From the NCBI RefSeq assembly GCF_003814875.1, contig NZ_RKQF01000001.1, forward strand, positions 5,828,001 through 5,892,000: 64,000 bases of DNA, given 5' to 3'. This document shows positions 34,205 to 42,216 of the stretch, piece after piece. Each line of letters begins with the position of its first letter. Within the stretch, counting starts at the first letter, position 1. The stretch is from Streptomyces sp. Ag109_O5-1. Lineage in GTDB: Bacteria > Actinomycetota > Actinomycetes > Streptomycetales > Streptomycetaceae. Position numbers and translations under genes: made by a program. The notes beneath the pieces are model-generated. The model did no database searches and was not told the origin of the DNA. It was given only the letters and a program-made list of their open reading frames with translations.

Positions 34205-34431
34205 GACGACCTCGCCGAGTCGTGGTCACTCCTGACGGATCTCGCCCGTGCCCGGCCCGGCGGCCCACCTGGTGATCCCGGGCGAACCCGGCGCCGGCAC
34301 GAGCGTGCTGCTGATCCGGCTGCTGCAGGACCTGATCGCACGCCGTACCGCAGACCGCCCCCGTGCCGGTGCTGTTCTCCCTGGGGGAGCGACTGCGGAC
34401 GCGCGAGAGCCTTGGCCGGATGGGCCTGTGA
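34205..34431 (+). pseudogene. NACHT/P-loop NTPase fragment, frameshifted
   Basis: Three short pieces in successive frames resemble one NACHT-type ATPase: DDLAESWSLLTDLARA, then HLVIPGEPGAGTSVLLIRLL with QDLIARR, then VPVLFSLGERLRTRE ending at a stop (34429). The P-loop should read GxxGxGK(S/T), but the Lys codon is missing (GEPGAGTS). Two frame changes and this loss mark a dead fragment. The 33629-34471 interval holds only this and the IS110 piece. Confidence 0.55.
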
Positions 34432-34471
34432 CCGGTAGTTGACGACCGACACCGCTCCGAGGGGGATGCCG

Positions 34472-35014
34472 TCAGAAGCCGACCCGCTCGTATCGGAGCG
34501 AGGTGTAGCCGGCACCGTCGGAGTAGATCTGTGCAATGCTGGCGGCCCCGACGGCGTCGACCCGTTGAGCCTGCAGCCGGATCGTCGTCGGCCCGCTGAC
34601 TCTGATCAGCTCGCTGATCGGTGCGGTCTGGTTGCCGCCGGCCTCGGCCTGGCCCACGTTCAGGTTGATGATCTGGTACACGAGCCGCTCGCTCTGCGGC
34701 ACCTCGGTGCCGGAGTTGACGTTCCACAGCCGCGCGGTGATGTACGTGTTGAGGGCCGGAGTGCCTGAGAGGCGCCCGCGGACGTCCGCGTCGAGTGCGT
34801 ATGTGCCGGCCTTGGGGAGGGTGACCTCGAGCGGGGTGTCAGTCCAGGCTCCGTTCGGCAGGTTGACAATCGTGTTCAGCGTTGCGATCCCAGCCTTCGC
34901 CGGGTGTGCGACCGATGCCGTACTCGCGTTGCTCGGCGCAGTGAACGCGGTCGTGGTGCCGATGAGCATCGTTGCGGCGATGGCGGCGAGGCCGGTACGC
35001 AGGACTGGTTTCAT
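34472..35014 (-). CDS. Secreted hypothetical protein
   Basis: A 180-aa exported protein. The signal peptide is about residues 1-30 (TGLAAIAATMLIGTTTAFTA). The mature domain is a beta-sandwich-like sequence (TLPKAGTYALDADVRGRLSG; YITARLWNVNSGTEVPQSER; ISGPTTIRLQAQR-like strands) resembling collagen-binding or C1q/TNF-like jelly-roll surface domains, but I cannot name a family. GGGAGGAACC stands directly before ATG 35014, an excellent ribosome site. It stands alone between debris regions, on the opposite strand to the NACHT fragment. Confidence 0.68.
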   Translation of the reverse strand: MKPVLRTGLAAIAATMLIGTTTAFTAPSNASTASVAHPAKAGIATLNTIVNLPNGAWTDTPLEVTLPKAGTYALDADVRGRLSGTPALNTYITARLWNVNSGTEVPQSERLVYQIINLNVGQAEAGGNQTAPISELIRVSGPTTIRLQAQRVDAVGAASIAQIYSDGAGYTSLRYERVGF

Positions 35015-35346
35015 GGTTCCTCCCGGACGATGGCGATTCGGACATGCCTCCGATAAGGTACGAAACCTGACAGAATATGAATGTATTGAACATGCCGGTT
35101 GAATGGGTGACAGCGGTTCGTGCGGGTGTCTCTTCAGAACGACGACGGGACGTTCGCGCCCGACGGCGGCGATCCGCTCCTGCCGGCATTCGGGCACGGC
35201 GAGCAGACCGGCGGCGGGCTCGTCGCTCGTCGACAAGCACCCCCGCTTCCCTGTCCACACCACCGGCGACGGCGGCCCAAAACCGGCTGCCCGGCATCGG
35301 CCGGTTCGGCTGTCGTCCTCGTCGTGCAGGTGCGCAGGCTGCGGAT

Positions 35347-35393
35347 ACTTCGCCTTCCAAGCGGGTAACGAGGGTTCGAATCCCGCCGTCGGC
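35347..35393 (+). other. tRNA-Gly(UCC)-like 3' half, possible attachment-site remnant
   Basis: The sequence contains an anticodon arm (TTCGC-CTTCCAA-GCGGG, with wobbles), a variable stretch TAAC, a T arm (GAGGG-TTCGAAT-CCCGC, one mismatch) and a would-be acceptor strand CGTCGGC. No matching 5' half (GCCGACG plus D arm) precedes it. Such 3' halves are left where elements integrate into tRNA genes. The rest of 35015-35854 contains no gene I can support. Confidence 0.4.
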
Positions 35394-35854
35394 CCGGCCG
35401 GTGTCGTCCAGCGGCCCAGGACTCCTTGTGTCTCCGCCGCCGATCCGGCACCAGGCTGATCACGTGCACGGGCGTTCGGCGGGCCCACGTCTGAACCTCA
35501 ACCGACGAAAGCCGGCCACGACGACGGGTGCGCAGACCGATCAGGCGCGCGTATGTCTCGCTGTACCCCCGCCGGCCTGAGCCACGCTGCCGGCCATCGA
35601 CCAGAGCAAGTCCCGGCGGCGGAAGCGCGTGGGTGGCAGCGGGACGGCGCCGTCGGCGTGCTTGAGGGCCATGCGACGACGACCAACTCGGTGCCCTTGA
35701 CGCCTTCCTGGTCGCGTGTCTCTGGCGGGCCGCTGTGCTCCCTGCCCCGTTCGGCAGCTCGGCGGCCTTGCGCAAGAACGCGCGCTCCCTGCTCACCAGC
35801 GCCCAGGCCGTCTTGGACGCGCACCACCGGCCGGGGTGCCGCAAGAGACACGCG

Positions 35855-37210
35855 CTAGAGGCCGGCCCCGGCTCGGGGGCGGACGGTCATCCGCAGGTTG
35901 CGCGGCCGTACTGTGAGCCGGGCGACCTGGCGGACGACCTGGCCCTCGGCGAGTTCCAACCGTACCGAACGCAGCATCGTCGCGAGCGCCGTGACCATCT
36001 CGGTGAGGGAGAAACGGTCCCCCATGCACTTGTGCTTGCCGTCCCCGAAGGGTACGAACGCGCCCGGCGGAGGCTCCTGAGCGGCGTCGGTCCACCGGTC
36101 CGGGTCGAAGGTGAGCGGGTCGGGGAAGCGCTCGGGGTCGCGGTGCAGGGCGTGTTGGCAGTAGGCCAGCTCGGTGCCGGCGGGCAGCGTCCACTCGCCG
36201 AGCCGGGTCTCCTCGGTGGTGCGGCGGGTGACCAGCCAGCCGGGGTGGTGCAGCCGCAGGGTCTCGGTGATCACCCGGCCCAGGTACGGCAGCCGGATCA
36301 TGTCCTCGAAGGCGACCGGCCGTTCGCCGAGGACCTCGTCCAGCTCGGCCAGGACCCGGGCCTCGATGCCGGGGTTGCGGGCGAGCTCGTACAGGGTCCA
36401 GGCCAGCAAGGACGCGGTCGTCTCGGTGCCCGCCACGGCCAGAAGGAAGATCTCGGAGCAGATCTGATGCCCGGTCAGCGGCTCGCCGGTCTCCTCGTCG
36501 ATGGCGCGCAGCAGCATGGAGAGCATGTCCCCGGAGTCGTGTCCGGAGGCGTGCAGTTCGTCGACGGCGGTGCTGATGGTGGCGCGCACCTCGGCCCGGG
36601 CCCGGTCGAAGCGGCGGTTGAAGGGCAGCGGCAGGCGCTCGGCCCAGTCGGGCAGCATGATGCGCAGACCGACGCCGCTCATCACCACCGACACGTTGCT
36701 GCGCAGCCGGCGGAAGACGGCGTCATCGAGGCTGCCGGCGAACACCGTCTTGGCCAGCATGTCGAGACTGAGCCCGACCATCGCCTCGTGTACGTCGAGG
36801 GGCCGCCCGCGCTCCCAGGCGGCGACGGTGGCCGTCACCTCGCCGCGCATGAGGTCGACGTACCGGCTGATCTCGGTGTGGGCGAACGCGGGTTGAAGCT
36901 GGCGGCGTCTGCGTACGTGGTCGCGGCCGGTGGCGGTGACCACGCTGTCGCCCAGCAGCTGGCCCAGCTTGTCGTAGAGCCGGCCCTTGTCGAGGCTGGG
37001 TCCCAGGCCCTTGAGCATCTGGTGGATCAGTGCCGGGTCCTGGACCACGATCGTGCGCGTCCCGGGTTGCAGGACGATCTCGACAAGTGGTTCCCGTGTC
37101 TCACGCAGCGAGTCGATGAAGCCGAGGTTGTCGCGCATCTTCAGCGCGTGGCCGATGAGCGGAAACGATCCTGCGGCTCGGGGTATGGGGGGAGGCGCAG
37201 TGGACGTCAC
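35855..37210 (-). CDS. Cytochrome P450
   Basis: A 451-aa P450 with all class motifs: I-helix oxygen-activation segment LLAVAGTETTASLLAWTLYE, K-helix ETLRLHHPGW, and heme loop FVPFGDGKHKCMGDRFS with the Cys ligand. The N-terminus (PPPIPRAAGSFPLIGHALKM) is cytosolic with a proline-rich lead, as in bacterial CYP4-like and terpenoid-oxidising P450s. There is no ferredoxin, reductase or terpene synthase nearby, so electron partner and substrate are unknown. It is surrounded by degraded DNA (35.0-35.8 and 37.2-38.0 kb), which suggests relocation or loss of former cluster partners. Confidence 0.92.
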   Translation of the reverse strand: MTSTAPPPIPRAAGSFPLIGHALKMRDNLGFIDSLRETREPLVEIVLQPGTRTIVVQDPALIHQMLKGLGPSLDKGRLYDKLGQLLGDSVVTATGRDHVRRRRQLQPAFAHTEISRYVDLMRGEVTATVAAWERGRPLDVHEAMVGLSLDMLAKTVFAGSLDDAVFRRLRSNVSVVMSGVGLRIMLPDWAERLPLPFNRRFDRARAEVRATISTAVDELHASGHDSGDMLSMLLRAIDEETGEPLTGHQICSEIFLLAVAGTETTASLLAWTLYELARNPGIEARVLAELDEVLGERPVAFEDMIRLPYLGRVITETLRLHHPGWLVTRRTTEETRLGEWTLPAGTELAYCQHALHRDPERFPDPLTFDPDRWTDAAQEPPPGAFVPFGDGKHKCMGDRFSLTEMVTALATMLRSVRLELAEGQVVRQVARLTVRPRNLRMTVRPRAGAGL

Positions 37211-37683
37211 GGGTCACCCCTTCAGGGCAGTCATGGGCGCCTCCATCACTGCCCTGAACCTTCCCAGCGCAATCCTTGTCATGAACGTGTCCTGCGCCAC
37301 GTGGGGCAAGCTGGTTGGTCACCTGCGGCGCCGGGCATCAGTGCGGTCACCCCAGCGAACTGCTCCAGCTCCGCATTCCTCACCGGCCAGCCGTAGCCGT
37401 CGGCGTCGCGGCCGCGTCCTCCAAGAACGCGCGATCGCCTCGGCCCGCCGGACCAATGCCCCGAAGTTCCGCGGCCCGTACGTCGACTGGACCGACACCG
37501 GCGCCCTGCTGGAGCCCGACACTGTGGGCGAGAGCGAGGCCCGACGGATGGTCACCACCGTCACCACTGCACTCGCCCAGGCCGGCCCCCGACAGCACCG
37601 TTTCGTCATCGTTGCCGGCACTCGCTCGCGCTGGTCGGCCTATCTGTCACCGGGACCAAGGTGTCAGCAGGTCAACGACCCCG

Positions 37684-37956
37684 CGCAAGATCGGCGACAT
37701 GCTGCCCGACGCCACGCTCCTGCCCGAACTGGACGCCGCTCTCTATCGCACGGCCGCGAAGATCCCGGGCGTCTCGGTCGTCGCCGACGCCAAGGACTTC
37801 ACCGGCCGCTCCGGCATCGGCCTGAGTTTCAGGGAACGCGACGGCCGCACCGTCTGGGTCTTCGACAGGAAATCCCTCGACTTCCTGGGCTCGGCGGACG
37901 AAGCGCTGCTGGCTGTCGGCGTCGCGGACAAGGCGGGCGGGACGTCGGCCACCTGA
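37684..37956 (+). pseudogene. Orphan C-terminal fragment of a CU044_5270-family protein
   Basis: About 90 codons (TTPRKIGDMLPDATLLPELD, then ALYRTAAKIPGVSVVADA and TVWVFDRKSLDFLGSADEAL) parallel the C-terminal domain of the CU044_5270-type protein at 23611 (LYRAAARIPGV, WVFDGKDFAFLG). There is no N-terminus, membrane segment or sigma gene before it. An ATG at 37699 could still give an 85-aa product. The interval 37211-37683 upstream has no gene I recognise. Confidence 0.65.
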
Positions 37957-38063
37957 ACACCTGTCACCGGCGCATGGGTACCCAGCAGGGCACGGCGGGC
38001 CAGAAGAACGGCCGTGCCGAAATCAGAGTGCCGGGGACGCCGTCGCCCGGTGATACTGATCCG

Positions 38064-38975
38064 ATGATCAACCCGCCCGCCGCCGCGCTGGACTCGTTGT
38101 CCGGGCTCGCCTTCGGTGATGCCTTCGGTGACCGCTGGTTCGGCATCCTGCGCCACGAAGGCCCGGCAGCCTTGGAGGCACGGACCCTGCCTCCGGAGCC
38201 GCTGTGGCGGTGGAGCGACGACACCGCCCAGGCGCTCGTTCTCCTCCGGGAACTCGCCGCCGGCTGCGGCATCATCGACCAGGACCGCCTCGCCCTGCGC
38301 TTCGCCGAGGCCTACGCCGACGACACGCACCGCGGCTACGGAGCCTCGATGCACGACGTGCTCCGCCGGATCGGCGCGGGTGAGCCCTGGCAGGAGGTGG
38401 TCACCGGACAATTCGGCGGCCAGGGCTCCTGGGGCAACGGCGCGGCCATGCGCGTCGCCCCGCTGGGCGCCTGGCACGCCGCCGACCTCGACGCCGTCGC
38501 CGAGCAGGCCGCCCGCCAGAGCGCGGTCTCGCATCACCACCCGGAGGCGGTCGCCGGGGCGGTGGCGGTAGCCCTCGCCGCGGCGCTGGCAACCCGCAGC
38601 CGGGGCGGGCCCGCGCCGGCACGCCCGGACTTCCTCCAGGCGGTCGCCGCACAACTCCCCGACAGCGACGTCCGGTCGGGAGTGCGGGTCGCGGCCCGGA
38701 TGCCGGCACGTACCTCGGTTCGGCACGCCGCGGAGGTCCTGGGCTCCGGCTACCGGATGTCCGGGCCCGACACCGTCCCCTACGCCCTTTGGTGCGCGGC
38801 AGGACACCTTGACGACCTGCAGGAGGGCCTGTGGTTCACGGTCGCCGGGCGCGGCGACATCGACACCACCTGCGCCATCGCGGGCGGGGTGATCGCCGCC
38901 CGCACGGGCGTCGCCGCTCTCCCGCCCGCCTGGCACGCAGCCCGTGAACCGCTGCCTCCGACCCCGGTCCGGTAG
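38064..38975 (+). CDS. ADP-ribosylglycohydrolase family protein
   Basis: A 303-aa soluble enzyme of the ADP-ribosyl-glycohydrolase (DraG/ARH) superfamily. The magnesium-binding motifs are LSGLAFGDAFGDRW, WRWSDDTAQALV and the C-terminal GRGDIDTTCAIAGGVIAART; the conserved WGNGAAMRVAPLG and HHHPEAVAGA segments are also present. It should remove ADP-ribose from proteins or small molecules. It stands alone after the anti-sigma fragment, and no ADP-ribosyltransferase or toxin partner is visible nearby. ATG 38064 is chosen because homologous sequence begins there; the upstream frame is open but looks like debris. Confidence 0.9.
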   Translation: MINPPAAALDSLSGLAFGDAFGDRWFGILRHEGPAALEARTLPPEPLWRWSDDTAQALVLLRELAAGCGIIDQDRLALRFAEAYADDTHRGYGASMHDVLRRIGAGEPWQEVVTGQFGGQGSWGNGAAMRVAPLGAWHAADLDAVAEQAARQSAVSHHHPEAVAGAVAVALAAALATRSRGGPAPARPDFLQAVAAQLPDSDVRSGVRVAARMPARTSVRHAAEVLGSGYRMSGPDTVPYALWCAAGHLDDLQEGLWFTVAGRGDIDTTCAIAGGVIAARTGVAALPPAWHAAREPLPPTPVR

Positions 38976-39092
38976 CCGAACCGCTCCAGGACCCGGCCGC
39001 TCGGCGCCGCGCCGTCGCGCCCGGTCCGACCTGCGTCGATGCTTGACCTGCGCCCTCGCCGGCGCCCCGCCCGCCGGTCTGGACAGCAGAGC

Positions 39093-39117
39093 ATCCCCGG
39101 GCCCATGACCTGGGGGT
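39093..39117. terminator. Hairpin in the convergent gap after the ADP-ribosylglycohydrolase
   Basis: ATCCCCGGG (39093-39101) pairs with CCTGGGGGT (39109-39117) using two G-T wobbles and a 7-nt loop, followed by TTTCTG. It lies between two convergent genes and resembles the hairpins at 18424 and 46723. Confidence 0.5.
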
Positions 39118-39257
39118 TTCTGTTGGAGCATGGTGACGCGACGAGAATGGTGCGAGGCGTACGCGGCCCTTGCCGGGGTGCGGCCGGCGGTTCTGGCGAT
39201 GCCCAACCCCATGAACGGTTGCGCTCTCACATCTCGCCGAACCAGCGCCGGAAACCG

Positions 39258-39545
39258 TCACCAGCCGAACGTGTCCTCGTCGTCTCGCGCGTCCCGGGGC
39301 GGCATGACCGGGCGCGCGTCGTGGCAGGTGAAGCCGAGCCGGGTCAGCGCCCGGCGCATCTCCTGTGTCGTGAAGTCCCGGCGGTTCTGCCTGGTGATCA
39401 CTTCTCCGACCTGCAGCACGGGGAAGATCCGGCCGTCGATGGTCACGGACACACCGGTGACGGGTTCGGGGATGACGCCGCTCATCGACTCCTCGACCTC
39501 GATCTTGGTCAGCTCAAAGGGGAAACGGGCGATGACACAGCGCAT
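39258..39545 (-). CDS. SCO5918-family small protein
   Basis: A 95-aa protein beginning MRCVIARFPFELTKIEVEES, continuing VTGVSVTIDGRIFPVLQVGE, then VITRQNRRDFTTQEMRRALT. This matches the SCO5918 family, a small conserved actinobacterial protein found near cold-shock genes in S. coelicolor (recalled, not searched). Here too a helicase remnant and a cold-shock protein lie on the same strand just upstream, so an operon-like cold-response context is likely. Biochemical function is unknown. Confidence 0.75.
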   Translation of the reverse strand: MRCVIARFPFELTKIEVEESMSGVIPEPVTGVSVTIDGRIFPVLQVGEVITRQNRRDFTTQEMRRALTRLGFTCHDARPVMPPRDARDDEDTFGW

Positions 39546-39624
39546 GGATGCCTCCGCGGGGATGGGGGAGAACGCCGGGGAACGACTCTGGAGAGGCCGG
39601 ACGCGCGACGACGGCCGGACGCGG

Positions 39625-40035
39625 TCAGGGTGTGAGAGCGAGGACGCCCAAGGCGTAGCCGTGCTCGTCGACCACGGGGGAAACGTTCAATATCCGTACC
39701 CGCATGGCGGCTTCCGCCTCGCCGAGTGCGGCCGTCGACGCGGTGAACGGTCCGCGGTCGAGCGGGATGTCCCGCAGCCGGGTCCGGTCGCTGAACCACG
39801 AGCCGCCGCGGTGCGCGGCGAGCTGGGCCCGGGTGACCAGTCCCGCGCACCGCCCGTCCTCGTCCTGGAGGAGCAGGTGCGGGACCCGGGCACCGATGAG
39901 CACGGACAGGGCCACGTCTACCGCCATGTGGTCGTCGACCTGCGGTCCGGGGGCGTGCAGCATGGCGTCGCGGGCGGTCAGACCGGTGCCGTGGGCGCTG
40001 TCGGACCGGTGTGCTCGGGGCGGAATCGGCGTCAA
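39625..40035 (-). CDS. CBS-domain protein
   Basis: A 136-aa protein with a CBS-domain pair pattern: ARDAMLHAPGPQVDDHMAVD, then LSVLIGARVPHLLLQDEDGR and CAGLVTRAQLAAH, followed by LRDIPLDRGPFTASTAALGE, then ILNVSPVVDEHGYALGVLAL. CBS pairs bind adenosyl ligands and modulate partner proteins. It lies 79 nt before the SCO5918-like gene on the same strand and after the truncated helicase gene. The first 20 residues are poorly conserved-looking, so the true start may be internal. Confidence 0.75.
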   Translation of the reverse strand: MTPIPPRAHRSDSAHGTGLTARDAMLHAPGPQVDDHMAVDVALSVLIGARVPHLLLQDEDGRCAGLVTRAQLAAHRGGSWFSDRTRLRDIPLDRGPFTASTAALGEAEAAMRVRILNVSPVVDEHGYALGVLALTP

Positions 40036-40120
40036 GGGCTTCTCCTCTTCGTCGAGGCGGGCAGGAGGGCGGTGTCTCGGCCTGACTGCTGGGAGCGACG
40101 GCGCATCACCCGTGCCCGGC

Positions 40121-40486
40121 CTACGTGGTGGGCCCGGGGGCGGAGCGACGCGCTCGGCCTGCGGCCCGGCCGTTCCCGCCCTGTCCGGCGGCCCGGCCCC
40201 GGCGGTGACGGCCGTCGGATCCCCCGCCCTCGCGTTGTCCGGTGACCGGTCCGGGGATGGTGACCGGCACGCCGGAGGGGGTCCGGGCGCCGGTGACGCG
40301 ACGCAGTTCGGCCGCGCCGGGGCGAATCCGCGCGGTACGCGCGGTGATGCCGGCGTCGGCCATCAGCCGGTCCACCGTGCGGCGCTGGTGCGGCAGGACG
40401 GTGCCAGGACGAGGGCCCTGGTGCAGGGCACTCCTGTTCACGTGGGAGCGACCGGAGGTGCCGCTGGTGCGACGGGTGCGGTTCAA
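40121..40486 (-). pseudogene. Internally deleted DEAD-box RNA helicase
   Basis: A 121-codon frame with a TTG start at 40486 and GGAGGG seven bases before it. The first 30 or so residues (NRTRRTSGTSGRSHVNRSAL) look like the flexible N-terminus of the cold-shock-linked helicase. Then, without motifs I-V, the frame continues with the C-terminal tail: LPHQRRTVDRLMADAGITAR, RPGAAELRRVTG and TPSGVPVTIPGPV, followed by a basic Arg/Gly tail typical of RhlE-like helicases. The whole ATPase core is absent, apparently by an in-frame deletion. A short basic protein could still be made. The remaining upstream DNA to the cold-shock gene (40487-40760) has only the terminator. Confidence 0.65.
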
Positions 40487-40679
40487 GGGGGAACCCTCCT
40501 CGATACGGCGTATCGAGGAATTCCGTCCAACGGCTGGCAGCCGCACGAGGAATCGCAAGAATGAGCCGAAGAAAAAGCGATAAGCCGGGTCTCTCGATAC
40601 CGAAGCCGGGGCCGTCAATAATTCGAGAGTTCCGGAAGGCCCGGGAGACCCGGGAGATCTGAAAAATCTCGTAACGCAA

Positions 40680-40718
40680 TGGCTGGGGCCCGCACCCCAA
40701 GAGTGCGGGCCCCAGCCA
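40680..40718 (-). terminator. Very strong 16-bp terminator after the cold-shock gene
   Basis: TGGCTGGGGCCCGCAC (40680-40695) pairs perfectly with GTGCGGGCCCCAGCCA (40703-40718) around a 7-nt loop, 42 nt past the cold-shock protein stop codon. Confidence 0.88.
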
Positions 40719-40760
40719 CATGATGCGCGAACCGCTGGCTAGCGACGATGCACGTCAGCC

Positions 40761-40967
40761 TCAGGCGGCGACGATGTTCTCGGCCTGCGGGCCCTTCTGG
40801 CCCTGCGTGACGTCGAAGCTTACCTTCTGGCCTTCCCGAAGCTCGCGGAAACCACCGTTGCTGATGATGTTCGAGTAGTGGGCGAAGACGTCAGCGCCGC
40901 CGCCCTCCTGCTCGATGAAGCCGAAGCCCTTTTCCGCGTTGAACCACTTCACGGTGCCAGATGCCAT
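40761..40967 (-). CDS. Cold-shock protein (CspA family)
   Basis: A 68-aa nucleic-acid chaperone of the CspA family. Both RNP motifs are present: KGFGFIEQEG (RNP1) and VFAHYSNI (RNP2), after the invariant GTVKWFNAEK start, and the protein ends KGPQAENIVAA. It should bind single-stranded RNA and DNA and melt structure at low temperature. GGGAGA lies before ATG 40967. The upstream leader (40968-41110) is unusually AT-rich for this genome, as expected for a cold-regulated 5' UTR. A strong terminator follows the gene. Confidence 0.96.
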   Translation of the reverse strand: MASGTVKWFNAEKGFGFIEQEGGGADVFAHYSNIISNGGFRELREGQKVSFDVTQGQKGPQAENIVAA

Positions 40968-41196
40968 ATTGAATCTCCCTTGGGGCAGTACCGGACTCCG
41001 TGTTTTACGGAGCCGAGTCGCCGCGATGATCACCCTTCCGGAAAGACACGGAAAGCTCTGCAAAGAAAAAATCTCTGGCAACCAAAACTGCAACTGCTAT
41101 CAAGTTAACACAGCCCGGAAGGGAGCGGCCAGGTCGTTTTTGTATTCGCCCGGTAATCCTCACTCCGCCGACGCCCGTATTTCTGTACTGGCGGGA

Positions 41197-41541
41197 CTAG
41201 GTATTCACGCCGCCCTCGTCCAGCTTCCGGCGCATTTCCCGGTTCATGCGGAGGGCGACTTCGAGCTGGTCCTCGAGAGAGATGATGCGGCACGCGGCCT
41301 CGATGGGGGTGCCCTGACCGACGAGCTCCCGGGCGCGGGCGGCGACGCGCAACTGGCGGCGGGAGTACCGGCGATGACCGCCTTCCGAACGCAGCGGAGT
41401 GACCAGTCCGGCTTCACCGACGGCCCTGAGGAAGGCGGGGGTGGTGCCGAGGACATCGGCAGCCCGTCCCATGGTGTAGGCGGGATAGTCGTCGTCGTCG
41501 AGGTTGCCGGCGGCGGGGACGGGGGCGTTCTCGGCGGGCAT
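41197..41541 (-). CDS. MerR-type helix-turn-helix regulator
   Basis: A 114-aa small MerR-fold protein. The winged helix-turn-helix is YTMGRAADVLGTTPAFLRAV, then GLVTPLRSEGGHRRYSRRQL, followed by a short helical tail (ISLEDQLEVALRMNREMRRK). It lacks a long effector-binding domain, like short Streptomyces MerR proteins found beside cold-shock genes. It lies upstream of the cold-shock gene on the same strand, with a 229-nt gap, and may control that block. The gap 41542-41739 on its upstream side shows nothing clear. Confidence 0.82.
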   Translation of the reverse strand: MPAENAPVPAAGNLDDDDYPAYTMGRAADVLGTTPAFLRAVGEAGLVTPLRSEGGHRRYSRRQLRVAARARELVGQGTPIEAACRIISLEDQLEVALRMNREMRRKLDEGGVNT

Positions 41542-41739
41542 GGCACCTTCGTTCCGGGAGCGATACGGGGAGACCCAGGCGTTCGTGGCACCCCGTGCCC
41601 CGATGGAATCAGCACCATCTGCCTCGTCCGACCACCCTAACTCCGGCAGGCACGGACAGCTGGCCTCGCCGTGACAGATTTCCTTCCCTGAACACCCCGA
41701 CGTCCCTGCGCGTACCGCAGGGGGAGCCGCCGCACGTCG

Positions 41740-42216
41740 TCAACACCCGTCGATGAAGGCACCGCTCAGGTCACGGCGCGCCGTCGCGTCGGCCGTTCGC
41801 CCCTCCCAGGCGTCCTGCGCGTTCGCGTGGGCGGGGAAGCGGCCCAGCAGGCCGGTGCAGCGGAAGACCAGGTCGGTCGTGTGGTTGTCGTAGACGACGC
41901 GCAGCCAGCCGCCCCGGGCGCGGCAGTCGGACCACGCCTCGCACAGCGGCGGCAGGATGCTGCAGTCGGCGAAGGTCACCTTGGTGAGGTCCACGATGAT
42001 CAGGAGCCGACCGGGCCTGGCCGCGCGGGCCTCGGCCAGAGTTCGAACCAGCGGTGCCACGGTCTGCGCGTCCAGGTCACCGTACGCGCGGACGATGCGG
42101 CACTCCTCGAAGAGCGCGGGCGCCTCGCCCGAAGCGGCCGACGGACCGCGCGGTGAGGGGGATCGGGGCGGGACCGCCTGCTCCGATACGACCTCCACCG
42201 GGGCCGTGGCCCTCAT
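41740..42216 (-). CDS. STAS-domain anti-sigma factor antagonist-like protein
   Basis: A 158-aa protein with a C-terminal STAS domain (residues of about 35-135): CRIVRAYGDLDAQTVAPLVR, then LLIIVDLTKVTFADCSILPP and GGWLRVVYDNHTTDLVF. The DCS segment aligns with the DS(S/L)G loop whose Ser is phosphorylated in SpoIIAA/RsbV-type antagonists. It would switch a sigma factor by binding an anti-sigma kinase. The SpoIIE/RsbW-like protein at 2708 and the regulator at 62844 are possible partners, but neither is adjacent. The start overlaps the stop of the DUF5994 gene by four bases. Confidence 0.8.
   Translation of the reverse strand: MRATAPVEVVSEQAVPPRSPSPRGPSAASGEAPALFEECRIVRAYGDLDAQTVAPLVRTLAEARAARPGRLLIIVDLTKVTFADCSILPPLCEAWSDCRARGGWLRVVYDNHTTDLVFRCTGLLGRFPAHANAQDAWEGRTADATARRDLSGAFIDGC

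Noticed and set aside
34012..34206. Short plus-strand frame before the NACHT fragment as a separate gene
   Set aside because: No ribosome site, no recognisable domain, and it lies in debris; it may be part of the same dead gene.
35347..35393. Complete tRNA-Gly gene
   Set aside because: No 5' acceptor strand or D arm pairs with the 3' part, and the T stem has a mismatch; only a fragment can be supported.
35015..35488. Apparent N-terminal extension of the secreted protein gene at 34472
   Set aside because: The extension runs antisense through the tRNA-like sequence and lacks protein character. The true start has a strong ribosome site and a signal peptide.
36987..38063. In-frame upstream extension of the ADP-ribosylglycohydrolase
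   Set aside because: The family domain begins at 38064. The upstream sequence overlaps the start of the P450 gene and the anti-sigma fragment in other frames.
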